NCBI RefSeq assembly: GCF_017220215.1
Contig: NZ_CP071129.1
Span: 2,728,001 to 2,792,000, forward strand
Direction: 5' to 3'
Length of the DNA stretch: 64,000 nt
Origin: Caballeronia sp. M1242
GTDB lineage: Bacteria; Pseudomonadota; Gammaproteobacteria; Burkholderiales; Burkholderiaceae
The notes under the pieces are model-generated. The model had not been told where the DNA came from, made no database searches, and saw nothing but the letters and a program-made list of their open reading frames with translations. The stretch's first letter is position 1. Each line of letters starts with the position of its first letter. Shown here piece by piece: positions 18,563 to 27,263 of this stretch. A program made the translations under genes and the position numbers.

Positions 18563-19894
18563 ATGAGCAGGTCCGTCAGACAGTCGTCGAACGCTGCGAT
18601 GCGTGCGAGCGCGATGAAGCGCGGCGCGCGCGCAGCGGCGCGCGGCGTGGCGGGCGCGTCGCTGATGCTCGGCTTCGCGGCAAGCGCGTTCGCGCAGCAG
18701 AGCGACGGCATGATCGCGATTCCGGGCAACGCGGAGACGAATCCCGCCGCCGTCGCGGAAATGGCAAAGAGTTTCGGTTCGTCGAAAGCCGTGGCCCCAG
18801 CCGCGCCCGCGCCGACGCCCGCGCCTGTGGCGGACATCGCGCGGGCATCGGGCTATCGCGCCGCGACGAGCGCCGCCGACGCCGCGATGCGCCACGCCGC
18901 GCTCGCGCTGGAAGCGCGCGCCGAAGCCGCCGACGACGCCATGGACGACGCAGGCGGCCTGATCGTGGTTCCGGGGACGGGCGAAGCGAAGCCCGCTGCG
19001 GCTGCGCCGGCGAAGGCGCCGGTCGCCGTCTCGCGTGGCGATGCCAGCGCGGCCGGCGCAAGGCAAATCGCATCGCGCGACGTCATGCCGGTCGTCGTCA
19101 CGCGCGATGATGCGACGCCCGGCGCGGCTGGCGCGCGCCCGATCGCGGCCGCCGCTGCATCGCCGATTCGCCCCGCTAATTATTCAGCCGCCGCTGCCGC
19201 CGGCTCGCCGATGAAACGCGTGAGTTTCTCGCCGGCCACGGCCGCCGCGCAAACGCCGTCAGCCGCCGCGACCGCGCAGGACGGCGAATCCATCCGCGTC
19301 GCCGCGCTTGCGTTCCTTCAGCAGCAGGCAGCAGGCTTGCCCGGCAAGGTGGATATCACCGTGACGCCGGTCTTCCCGCGCGGCCTCGCGCCCTGCTCCT
19401 CGCTCGATCCGTTCATGCCGACCGGCGCGCGTCTGTGGGGCCGCGTGACCGTGGGCGTGCGCTGCGTCGGCGAGCGGCCGTGGACGCTGTATGTGCAGGC
19501 GCGCGTCTCGATCAACGCGACGTACTACACCGCCGCGCGCGCCATCGCGCCGGGCGAAGTGCTCGCAAGCGCCGATCTCATCGCCCGCGACGGCGATCTT
19601 ACGGCGATGCCGCAAGCCGTCGTCACCGATCCGTCGCAGGCAGTCGGCGCGGTGGCGTTGTCGCGCGTGCCGGCCGGCTTGCCGCTGCGCACGGACATGC
19701 TGCGCGCCGCGAGTTCGGTGGCGATCGGCCAGACGGTTCACGTAATCGCCGACGGCAGCGGCTTCTCGATTTCCGCCGACGGCAGCGCGATGAACAACGC
19801 CGCGCCCGGCCAGCAAGTCCGCGTGAAGACGGCCGGCGGACAAATCATCACGGGCATCGTGAAGGACAGTCAGACGGTCGAAGTCCGCATGTAA
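18563..19894 (+). CDS. flgA: Flagellar P-ring assembly chaperone FlgA, with long N-terminal extension
   Basis: FlgA is a periplasmic chaperone for P-ring assembly. The recognisable FlgA/SAF part is the C-terminal ~200 residues (AFLQQQAAGLPGKVDITVTP, APCSSLDPFMPTGARLWGR, ARAIAPGEVLASADLIARDGDL, GQQVRVKTAGGQIITGIV). Before it lies a ~220-residue Ala-rich, low-complexity region after a signal peptide (ASLMLGFAASAFAQQ), making 443 residues where about 230 is usual. Two similar short blocks occur in that extension: GMIAIPGNAETNPAA and GLIVVPGTGEAKPAA. The ATG at 18563 has the AGGAGAGCAG site; the frame is open to 18455. Confidence 0.92.
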   Translation: MSRSVRQSSNAAMRASAMKRGARAAARGVAGASLMLGFAASAFAQQSDGMIAIPGNAETNPAAVAEMAKSFGSSKAVAPAAPAPTPAPVADIARASGYRAATSAADAAMRHAALALEARAEAADDAMDDAGGLIVVPGTGEAKPAAAAPAKAPVAVSRGDASAAGARQIASRDVMPVVVTRDDATPGAAGARPIAAAAASPIRPANYSAAAAAGSPMKRVSFSPATAAAQTPSAAATAQDGESIRVAALAFLQQQAAGLPGKVDITVTPVFPRGLAPCSSLDPFMPTGARLWGRVTVGVRCVGERPWTLYVQARVSINATYYTAARAIAPGEVLASADLIARDGDLTAMPQAVVTDPSQAVGAVALSRVPAGLPLRTDMLRAASSVAIGQTVHVIADGSGFSISADGSAMNNAAPGQQVRVKTAGGQIITGIVKDSQTVEVRM

Positions 19895-20017
19895 GCGGGC
19901 TTGTGTGCGGCACCAGACGTTTTGTTGCAATTTGTTGCAAAGCCGTCGAAGCCTTGTGGGACAAGGCAAAGCGGCAGATGACCAGGCACCGAGCAGGTTG
20001 CGCCTTCCCCGGCAGGG

Positions 20018-20045
20018 TAAAGTTTTTCAAAGCCACCGCCGATAA
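20018..20045 (+). promoter_or_regulatory. FliA (sigma-28) promoter for flgM
   Basis: TAAAGTTT at 20018 and GCCGATAA at 20038 are both exact consensus half-sites, with 16 nt between TAAA and GCCGATAA (one more than optimal). It lies 20 nt upstream of flgM. Sigma-28 control of its own anti-sigma gene is the known feedback design in flagellar systems. Confidence 0.85.
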
Positions 20046-20065
20046 AGGACTCAACACGTTCGGGA

Positions 20066-20395
20066 ATGGACATCGTGAAAATCGAATCGAATAGCAACAC
20101 GACCTTGAGCGGCCTGCAAGACGGGCTGCAACGTGCATCGCAAGGCGATGCGAAGACTGCCGCGCCGACCGCGCAAGCGAACGGCAGCGCCGGCCAGTCG
20201 ACGGTCAGCCTGTCGACCTTGTCGTCGGACCTGCGCGCGTCGAACGGCTCGGACATCGATACGGCGAAGGTCGAATCGATCAAGGCCGCGATTCGCGACG
20301 GCAGCCTGAAGATGGACACCAGCAAGATCGCCGACGGCATTTTGAGCACCGCGCGCGACCTGCTGCAAACGAGAACCCCGCCGACCGGCGGCTGA
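20066..20395 (+). CDS. flgM: Anti-sigma-28 factor FlgM
   Basis: FlgM holds FliA inactive until it is exported through the finished hook-basal body. The ~109-residue product is disordered and Ser/Ala-rich at the N-terminus, with the conserved FliA-binding C-terminal helices (DIDTAKVESIKAAIRDGSLKMDTSKIADGIL). The ATG at 20066 lacks a good ribosome-binding site. A GTG at 20075, preceded by GGGAATGGA and giving a start VKIESNS, fits other FlgM proteins better and may be the true start. Confidence 0.93.
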   Translation: MDIVKIESNSNTTLSGLQDGLQRASQGDAKTAAPTAQANGSAGQSTVSLSTLSSDLRASNGSDIDTAKVESIKAAIRDGSLKMDTSKIADGILSTARDLLQTRTPPTGG

Positions 20396-20479
20396 ACGCA
20401 ACGGCCCGGGCAACGTCCCGGCGCGCGAAGTGGACAGGAGCCGGGCGGCGCTTATGAACCGCGTTTTTAGCGAGCTGCA

Positions 20480-20914
20480 ATGAGAGACGCCCTGCTTGCC
20501 ACTGTCACCGAAGAAGTCGCCGCCGTTCAGGCCTTCGAAGCCCTCCTCGAGCACGAGGAAAAAGCCCTGATCGCCGCGCAGCCGCTTGCCGCGCTGCCGG
20601 AAATCATCGGCCAGAAGACGGCGCTGACCGAGCGCATCAGCGGGCTCGAAAAAGAGCGCGACGCGCATCTGAACGCGCTCGGTTTTCCGGGCGGATTCGC
20701 CGGCATGGAAGCCGCCGCCGAAGTCGATGCCCGCATCGCCGAGCAATGGAAGCTGCTCTGCGCCGCCGCCCGGCGCGCGAAACAGGGCAACAACAACAAC
20801 GGCGTGTTGATCCGCACGCGCATGGAATACAACCGCAAGGCGCTCGCCGCCTTGCACGTCGCGCCGTCGAAGGCCGGGTTCTACGGCCCGGACGGGCGCG
20901 TGCCGGGCGTTTGA
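20480..20914 (+). CDS. flgN: Flagellar export chaperone FlgN
   Basis: FlgN is the cytosolic chaperone for FlgK and FlgL. The 144-residue product is almost wholly helical, with the FlgN signature (VQAFEALLEHEEKALIAAQ, LPEIIGQKTALTERISGLEKER) and a C-terminal NNNNGVLIRTRMEYNRKALAAL segment for binding the junction proteins. It follows flgM by 84 nt and ends before a strong terminator. Confidence 0.94.
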   Translation: MRDALLATVTEEVAAVQAFEALLEHEEKALIAAQPLAALPEIIGQKTALTERISGLEKERDAHLNALGFPGGFAGMEAAAEVDARIAEQWKLLCAAARRAKQGNNNNGVLIRTRMEYNRKALAALHVAPSKAGFYGPDGRVPGV

Positions 20915-20937
20915 TCGTCTTGCCGATTCGTCATCGC

Positions 20938-20975
20938 GGCGCGCGACCTCGCACGAGGTCGCGCGCCGTTTTCGT
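20938..20975 (+). terminator. Rho-independent terminator after flgN
   Basis: A 14-bp GC-rich perfect stem (GGCGCGCGACCTCG with CGAGGTCGCGCGCC, 20938-20967) with a 2-nt apex is followed by GTTTTCGTTT. It ends the flgA-flgM-flgN group before flhB. Confidence 0.9.
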
Positions 20976-21104
20976 TTATCCGTCGATTAACCCCCCTTTC
21001 CCCGACTTAATCCCCCGATAGCCACTCGACGCCTTCCGCAATAATCGTTTGCATCAGAAAGCGGCTTCATGCCGTGGGCAACGAAGCACGAAGCGGAGCA
21101 CGCA

Positions 21105-22313
21105 GTGGCAGAAGAAAGCGATCTCGAAAAAACCGAATCAGCCACTCCCAAGCGCCTGGAAAAGGCGCGGGAGGAAGGTCAGGTTGCGCGCTCGCGGGAA
21201 TTCGCGTCGTTCGCGCTGCTGGCGGCGGGATTTTTCGGTGTGCTGGCGCTGTCCGGGTCCATCAGCGGACACTTGCAGTCGATTCTGCGCAACGCCTTCA
21301 CGTTCAATCACGACGTCGTGCTGGACACGCGCCAGACGATGATCGGCGCGGCCAACGCCAGCAAGGAAGGCATGCTCGCCGTGCTGCCCGTGCTCGCGAT
21401 GACCGCGTTCGCCGCGCTTGCCGCGCCGATGGCGCTCGGCGGCTGGCTCATCACCACCAAGCCGCTCGCGCCGAACTTCGGGCGCCTCAACCCGATCAGC
21501 GGGCTTGGCAAGATCTTCTCGATTCAAGGCCCGATCCAGCTCGGCATGTCCGTGTTGAAGACGCTCATCGTCGGCGGCGTGGCGGGCTGGGAAATCTGGA
21601 GCCGCAAGGCCGAAGTGCTCGGACTGCTCACGAAGCCGCTCGGCATCGCGCTCGCCGACGCCATGCACCTCATCGTCGTGTGTTGCGGCATGGCGATCGG
21701 CGGACTGTTTCTCGTCGCCGCCGTCGACGTGCCGTATCAGATGTGGTCGTACGCGAAGAAGCTGCGCATGAGCAAGGAAGAAGTGAAGCGCGAGCACAAG
21801 GAAAGTGAAGGCGATCCGCACGTGAAGGGCCGCATCCGCGCGCAGCAGCGCGCGGCCGCCCGCCGCCGCATGATGCAGGCCATTCCGACCGCCGACGTGA
21901 TCGTGACGAACCCGACGCACTTCGCCGTCGCGCTGAAGTACACGGACGGCGAGATGCGCGCGCCGCGCGTCGTCGCGAAGGGCGTGAATCTGGTGGCCGC
22001 GCGCATCCGCGAACTGGGCCGCGAAAACAACGTGCCGCTGCTCGAAGCGCCGCCGCTCGCGCGGGCGCTGTATCACAACGTGGAGATCAACCGCGAGATT
22101 CCGGGCGCGTTGTACGGCGCGGTCGCGCAAGTGCTGGCGTGGGTCTACCAGTTGAAGCGCTACAAGGAAGACGGCGGCATCAAGCCGGACGATCCCACCG
22201 ATCTCGACGTTCCGAAGGAACTGGACAAAGGCGGCGTATCCGACGCCGACGCCGATCAGGAAGCTGCCGAAGCCCTGAACGACGGTAACACTGACAAGGG
22301 AGCCGCAGCATGA
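21105..22313 (+). CDS. flhB: Flagellar export switch protein FlhB
   Basis: FlhB switches export specificity from hook to filament substrates. The 402-residue product begins with the family-typical AEESDLEKTESATPKRLEKAREEG, has four transmembrane helices between about residues 30 and 215, and carries the autocleavage motif NPTH (in VIVTNPTHFAVALKY) in the cytoplasmic domain. I choose the GTG at 21105, preceded by GCGGAG, because the protein then begins like other FlhB proteins; an ATG at 21069 would add 12 unconserved residues. The 3' end overlaps flhA as ATGA. Confidence 0.95.
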   Translation: MAEESDLEKTESATPKRLEKAREEGQVARSREFASFALLAAGFFGVLALSGSISGHLQSILRNAFTFNHDVVLDTRQTMIGAANASKEGMLAVLPVLAMTAFAALAAPMALGGWLITTKPLAPNFGRLNPISGLGKIFSIQGPIQLGMSVLKTLIVGGVAGWEIWSRKAEVLGLLTKPLGIALADAMHLIVVCCGMAIGGLFLVAAVDVPYQMWSYAKKLRMSKEEVKREHKESEGDPHVKGRIRAQQRAAARRRMMQAIPTADVIVTNPTHFAVALKYTDGEMRAPRVVAKGVNLVAARIRELGRENNVPLLEAPPLARALYHNVEINREIPGALYGAVAQVLAWVYQLKRYKEDGGIKPDDPTDLDVPKELDKGGVSDADADQEAAEALNDGNTDKGAAA

Positions 22314-24412
22314 ACGCGCGCGCAGGATTTTTCGCCAAACGCCCCGACGCGCTGGGCACGCAGAACATTCGGGCGCTCGCCGGCCCGATCCTGATCTGCA
22401 TGATTCTCGGCATGATGATTCTGCCGTTGCCGGCGTTTCTGCTGGATCTGCTTTTCACGTTCAACATCGCGCTGTCGGTGATGGTGCTGCTCGTCAGCAT
22501 GTACACGCAAAAGCCGCTCGACTTCGCGGCGTTCCCGAGCGTGCTGTTGTTCTCCACGCTGCTGCGCCTGTCGCTGAACGTCGCGTCGACGCGTATCGTG
22601 CTGTTGCAAGGCCACACCGGCCCGGACGCGGCGGGACAGGTGATCGAGTCGTTCGGGCACTTTCTCGTCGGCGGGAACTTCGCGGTCGGTATCGTCGTGT
22701 TCGTGATCCTGATGATCATCAACTTCATGGTCATCACGAAGGGCGCCGGACGTATCGCGGAAGTCGGCGCGCGCTTCACGCTCGACGCGATGCCCGGCAA
22801 ACAGATGGCGATCGACGCCGACCTGAACGCCGGTCTCATCAACGAGGACACGGCGAAGAAGCGCCGCCAGAGCGTCGCGCAGGAAGCCGAGTTCTACGGC
22901 TCGATGGACGGCGCGTCGAAGTTCGTGCGCGGCGACGCCATCGCGGGCTTGCTCATCATGGTCATCAACGTGGTGGGCGGCCTGATCGTCGGCATGCTTC
23001 AGCACGACATGGACTTCGGGCACGCGGCGACCAACTACACGCTCCTCACCATCGGCGATGGCCTCGTCGCGCAGATTCCGTCGCTCATCATCTCGACGGC
23101 GGCGGGCGTGATCGTCTCGCGCGTCGCGACCGATGAGGACATCGGCACGCAGCTGACCGGCCAGTTGTTCCAGAACCCGCGCGTGTTGATGATTACCGGC
23201 GTGATCATCGGCGTGATGGGACTGATTCCGGGCATGCCGCACTTCGCGTTCATGCTGCTGGGCGGCGGTCTCATCTACGCCGCGCGCACGATGAACAAGC
23301 GCGCCGCGAACAAGAAGACGAGCGCGGTCACGGATGTCACGCCGATCGCATCGGCCGTGGCGGCATCGGCCGAGAATGCGGAGGCGAGCTGGGAAGACGT
23401 GGCGCTCATCGATCCGCTCGGGCTCGAAGTGGGCTACCGCCTGATTCCGCTCGTGGATCGCAACGCGGATGGCGAACTGCTGAAGCGCATCAAGGGCATT
23501 CGCAAGAAGTTCGCGCAGGAGATCGGCTTCCTGCCGCCGGTCATCCATATTCGCGACAACCTGGAATTGCGGCCGAACGGCTATCGCATTGCGCTGAAGG
23601 GCGTGGAAGTCGGCGTGGGCGAGGCGTTCCCCGGCCAATGGCTCGCGATCAATCCGGGTCAGGTATCGGCGGCGCTGCCGGGCACGCAGACGACCGATCC
23701 GGCGTTCGGCCTGCCGGCGGTGTGGATCGAGACGAACATGCGCGAACAGGCGCAGGTGTACGGCTATACGGTGGTGGATGCGAGCACGGTGGTCGCGACG
23801 CACTTGAATCACCTCGTCGTCACGCATGCCGCGGAACTGCTCGGCCGACAGGAAGTGCAGGCGCTCCTGGAGCGTATCGGCAAGGACACGCCGTCGCTCA
23901 CGGAAGACCTCGTGCCGAAGACGCTTTCCCTCACGACGCTGCAAAAGGTGCTGCAAAACCTGCTCGACGAAAGCGTGCCGATCCGCGACATGCGCACGAT
24001 TCTCGACGCGTTGCAGGAACACGCGCCGCGCATTTCGGATCCGTACGAACTCACGTCGGCGGTGCGTCTCGCGCTCGGTCGCGCGATCACGCAACAGTGG
24101 TATCCGGGCGCGGACGATTTGCAGGTGATGGGCCTCGATCCGACGCTGGAGCGCGTGCTGTCGCAGGCGCTATCGACGGGGCCGAATCCGGGACTGGAGC
24201 CGGGACTCGCGCAGACGCTGATGAACTCGACGCAGAACGCGATCATGCGTCAGCAGAATCTGGGCTTGCCGCCGGTACTGCTCGTGCAGCATTCGCTGCG
24301 CGCGATGCTCGCGCGGTTCCTGCGCCGGAGCTTGCCGCAGCTGAAGGTGCTGTCTTATGCGGAAGTGCCGGATACGCGGAATGTGAAGGTGGTTAATTTG
24401 ATTGGGGCGTGA
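22310..24412 (+). CDS. flhA: Flagellar export gate protein FlhA
   Basis: FlhA forms the nonameric export gate that receives chaperone-substrate complexes. The 700-residue product has eight predicted helices in the first ~320 residues, the conserved FHIPEP-family loop (AFPSVLLFSTLLRLSLNVASTR, GDAIAGLLIMVINVVGG) and a cytoplasmic domain from about residue 350. In many Burkholderia genomes flhA is followed by flhF-flhG-fliA; here that block lies about 32 kb away on the other strand. Confidence 0.97.
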   Translation: MNARAGFFAKRPDALGTQNIRALAGPILICMILGMMILPLPAFLLDLLFTFNIALSVMVLLVSMYTQKPLDFAAFPSVLLFSTLLRLSLNVASTRIVLLQGHTGPDAAGQVIESFGHFLVGGNFAVGIVVFVILMIINFMVITKGAGRIAEVGARFTLDAMPGKQMAIDADLNAGLINEDTAKKRRQSVAQEAEFYGSMDGASKFVRGDAIAGLLIMVINVVGGLIVGMLQHDMDFGHAATNYTLLTIGDGLVAQIPSLIISTAAGVIVSRVATDEDIGTQLTGQLFQNPRVLMITGVIIGVMGLIPGMPHFAFMLLGGGLIYAARTMNKRAANKKTSAVTDVTPIASAVAASAENAEASWEDVALIDPLGLEVGYRLIPLVDRNADGELLKRIKGIRKKFAQEIGFLPPVIHIRDNLELRPNGYRIALKGVEVGVGEAFPGQWLAINPGQVSAALPGTQTTDPAFGLPAVWIETNMREQAQVYGYTVVDASTVVATHLNHLVVTHAAELLGRQEVQALLERIGKDTPSLTEDLVPKTLSLTTLQKVLQNLLDESVPIRDMRTILDALQEHAPRISDPYELTSAVRLALGRAITQQWYPGADDLQVMGLDPTLERVLSQALSTGPNPGLEPGLAQTLMNSTQNAIMRQQNLGLPPVLLVQHSLRAMLARFLRRSLPQLKVLSYAEVPDTRNVKVVNLIGA

Positions 24413-24421
24413 GCATCCGTC

Positions 24422-25174
24422 TCAATGCAGGACGGAGCTTATGAGACTGCGAAGATTGCGCGCGTCGAAAACGACCGTCTTCCATGTGTAGTAGTTGGCG
24501 CGCTCGAACTCCGTCTTGCCGACCGCCAACTGACTTTCCGCAATGGCCAGCACGGAGCCCGGAAGTTTCTCGGCACGATATTGCAGGTGAATGAGTTCGC
24601 CTTCCAGCAGCCGCTTGGCTGAAGTCGCGGCGATGACGATGGAGGGCGTCGGCGTCTCAATGACATGATCGGCAACAAGCCCGCCGGAAATCGGCAATTC
24701 GACTTCCGACCGGTGCTCGAGCCCGAACTCGGCGGCGATATCCGCGATCGCGCGGGTGAGCCGTCCTTTGAAATCACTCGACTGCTGACGCTCGACGCGG
24801 GATGTCGCGACCGCGAAGAGCTGCTGTGCCGCCTCGGCCACACGAAAGACGTAAGGCGCAAGAAGACGTTCGTCTGAGGTCGAGGCGCGGATGACTTCGT
24901 CCTCGCACAGCCGAACGGGACTCCACTGCGCGATTTCCTGCGACCAGCGTTCCACGGCGCCCGATTCCACTTCCCCGCCCATCATGCCTGCGTTGAAGCA
25001 GGCTTCTCCGTTTTCATCAATCGAATAGCCGCCCTGGGACGGACGAATGCGCACGACCACATGATCCCCCGTTCCCGGATACTGCAACGGCGTCACGATT
25101 CGCTGCACGCCGTTGGTATCGGCGTGCACTTCGAACAAAGAGCAGAGCGTTTGTTTGAGCGGGTCTACTAGCAC
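24422..25174 (-). CDS. DUF1828-type protein of unknown function
   Basis: The 250-residue product has an N-terminal region resembling DUF1828 (LCSLFEVHADTNGVQRIVTPL, then a YSIDENGEACFNAG block comparable to the family's LSDDGET) and a C-terminal region that may correspond to DUF1829. DUF1828 proteins are known mainly from phage, plasmid and accessory contexts and have no defined reaction. The preferred start is a GTG at 25174, preceded by AAGGCG, which overlaps the stop of the upstream gene by 7 nt and implies translational coupling; the frame is open to 25231. Codon use is less GC-extreme than in the flagellar genes, and the module interrupts the expected flagellar order. Confidence 0.7.
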   Translation of the reverse strand: MLVDPLKQTLCSLFEVHADTNGVQRIVTPLQYPGTGDHVVVRIRPSQGGYSIDENGEACFNAGMMGGEVESGAVERWSQEIAQWSPVRLCEDEVIRASTSDERLLAPYVFRVAEAAQQLFAVATSRVERQQSSDFKGRLTRAIADIAAEFGLEHRSEVELPISGGLVADHVIETPTPSIVIAATSAKRLLEGELIHLQYRAEKLPGSVLAIAESQLAVGKTEFERANYYTWKTVVFDARNLRSLISSVLH

Positions 25175-25665
25175 AATAGATCGCCTTGTCCGTCCTGATC
25201 GTTGGAGATGGTTATGCCTACAGCGTTGCAAAAGAATACGATAAGCGCGGCACGGTCAGTGGCGGCACGCGGGTCAAAGCGTCTGGGCAACTTCAGATCG
25301 AGTTCGGGTGCGCCGGGCAACAAGCGATTTGTGTAATCGCTCGACGTATTGCAGGGCAGCTTGCAGTGCAACCCCTTGTGACTCGGATGGTAATGCAGTT
25401 CGAAGAGCGGGTATATGTCGCCACGCGGCATTGTGCAGACCAGGTGTCCGTAAAACGAGCGGTCTTCGATTTGATCGCCATCGCGCCACAGGAAAAGCAC
25501 GGCGTGATCGGCTGAAACTGGAATGAGGTCGGTCGCCTGAACGCGGGGCCGAGCCATCTTGTTGAAGGGCTTCGGCCATCGCTGCTTGACCATTGGCCGG
25601 AATTTCGGGGAACCGCTGAGCGTTTTAGACGCATCCCTGTGCGCGGCAAGGTCCTTCGGTTTCAA
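25168..25665 (-). CDS. Unrecognised protein coupled to the DUF1828 gene
   Basis: I do not recognise this product. The likely protein is about 165 residues from a TTG at 25665 (GAGAG ribosome-binding site, start KPKDLAAHRDASK); an ATG at 25593 would give about 141 residues. It is soluble, with features such as HAVLFLWRDGDQIEDRSFYGHLVC, a PLFELHYHPSHKGLHCKLPC segment rich in His and Cys, and a basic tail. It is the first gene of a two-gene unit with the DUF1828 gene, whose start overlaps this stop. The arrangement resembles a small accessory cassette; a role in defence or toxin-antitoxin activity is only a guess. Confidence 0.6.
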   Translation of the reverse strand: MKPKDLAAHRDASKTLSGSPKFRPMVKQRWPKPFNKMARPRVQATDLIPVSADHAVLFLWRDGDQIEDRSFYGHLVCTMPRGDIYPLFELHYHPSHKGLHCKLPCNTSSDYTNRLLPGAPELDLKLPRRFDPRAATDRAALIVFFCNAVGITISNDQDGQGDLLC

Positions 25666-25853
25666 TGCGTTTCTCTCAGGTATTTCTACCGACGCATTGA
25701 GCGGTGCGCAGTCATCGTCAGACAGGCATCGAGGATGCGGTCGATAGATTCGTTTTGGCTCCGACCATGCTAGCCGCTCAACCGACGCCGCGCGCTCAGT
25801 ACAAGAAATGTTGCACTCGCAGGATGGAACGCCTGCCAGCACACAGCAAAAAC

Positions 25854-27242
25854 TCAACACTCCACAATATTCACCGCCAATCCCCCGCGCGACGTCTCCT
25901 TATACTTCGTCTTCATATCGGCCCCTGTCTCGCGCATGGTCTTGATGACCGAATCCAGCGACACGTAGTGCGAGCCATCGCCGCGCATCGCCATGCGCGC
26001 CGCGTTGACCGCCTTGACCGAGCCCATCGCGTTGCGCTCGATGCACGGGATCTGCACCATGCCGCCCACGGGATCGCACGTGAGCCCGAGGTTGTGCTCC
26101 ATGCCGATCTCCGCCGCGTTCTCCACCTGCGCAGGCGTGCCGCCGAGCACCGCCGCGAGGCCGCCCGCCGCCATCGAGCAGGCGACGCCCACTTCGCCCT
26201 GGCATCCCACTTCCGCGCCCGATATCGACGCGTTCATCTTGTACAGAATGCCGATAGCCGCCGCCGTCAACAGGAAGTCGATCACGCCTTGCGCATTCGA
26301 GCCCGGCACGAAGCGGTCGTAGTAATGCAGCACGGCCGGGATGATGCCCGCCGCGCCATTGGTCGGCGCCGTCACGACGCGGCCGCCGACCGCGTTTTCT
26401 TCGTTGACCGCGATGGCGTACAGGTTGATCCAGTCGATCATCGAAAGCGGGTCGCGCAACGCCTGCTCGGGCCGTCCCGTCAGCGCGCGATAAAGTTGCG
26501 GCGCGCGCCGCTTCACCTGAAACGGCCCCGGCAGATGCCCTTCCGCATCCGGATTGCCGATGCCGCACCCGCGCGCGACGCAATCCTGCATCACCTCCCA
26601 GATATGCAAGAGGCCCGCGCGGATTTCGTCGGGGCTGCGCCAGACGCACTCGTTCTCCCACATCAGTTGCGCAATCGACTTGCCGGATTCGGCGCACATC
26701 TTCAGCAGTTCGTCGCCGGTCTGGAACGGATACGGCAATTGCGCGTGCGCCGTGAGCACCGCCGTATTCGGCGCGCCCGCCGTCACGACGAAGCCGCCGC
26801 CCACCGAAAGATACGTGGCTTCGCGTAGCAACTGGCCGCTGGCATCGAACGCATAGAGCTTCATGCCGTTCGGATGCTCGGGCAGCGCCTGCCGATAGAA
26901 CGCGATGTTGTCCTTCACCGTGAACGGGATTTCGTGCTTGCCGAGCAAGGCGAGCGTCTTCGTTGCGCGCACCGCTTCGAGTCGCGGCACGATGGTGCTG
27001 GCATCGACGGTGTCCGGCGCGTCGCCCAACAGTCCGAGCATGACGCCGCGATCCGTGCCGTGGCCCTTCCCCGTGGCGCCGAGCGAGCCGTGCAGCTCGC
27101 ATTTGACCGATGTCACCGCGTCCAGCAGCGCGTCGCGTTCGAGCCCTTGCGCGAACATGAGCGCGGCGCGCATCGGGCCGACGGTGTGCGAGCTGGAAGG
27201 TCCGATGCCGACTTTGAAGAGATCGAAAACGCTGACTGCCAT
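25854..27242 (-). CDS. sdaA: L-serine ammonia-lyase (L-serine dehydratase), [4Fe-4S] type
   Basis: The enzyme converts L-serine to pyruvate and ammonia. The 462-residue single-chain product begins [24 protein letters not shown], the signature of bacterial iron-sulfur serine dehydratases, and has the Cys positions expected for the cluster in the C-terminal half ([39 protein letters not shown]). The ATG follows an AGGAGC site. It lies downstream of gcvTHP, which makes sense because glycine cleavage and serine interconversion feed each other. Confidence 0.96.
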   Translation of the reverse strand: MAVSVFDLFKVGIGPSSSHTVGPMRAALMFAQGLERDALLDAVTSVKCELHGSLGATGKGHGTDRGVMLGLLGDAPDTVDASTIVPRLEAVRATKTLALLGKHEIPFTVKDNIAFYRQALPEHPNGMKLYAFDASGQLLREATYLSVGGGFVVTAGAPNTAVLTAHAQLPYPFQTGDELLKMCAESGKSIAQLMWENECVWRSPDEIRAGLLHIWEVMQDCVARGCGIGNPDAEGHLPGPFQVKRRAPQLYRALTGRPEQALRDPLSMIDWINLYAIAVNEENAVGGRVVTAPTNGAAGIIPAVLHYYDRFVPGSNAQGVIDFLLTAAAIGILYKMNASISGAEVGCQGEVGVACSMAAGGLAAVLGGTPAQVENAAEIGMEHNLGLTCDPVGGMVQIPCIERNAMGSVKAVNAARMAMRGDGSHYVSLDSVIKTMRETGADMKTKYKETSRGGLAVNIVEC

Positions 27243-27263
27243 GACTGCTCCTGCAAATGAAAA

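Noticed and set aside
20985..21025. Possible sigma-28 site upstream of flhB (C-rich, with CCCGATAG)
   Set aside because: No -35 TAAA lies at proper spacing, and the -10 match is poor.
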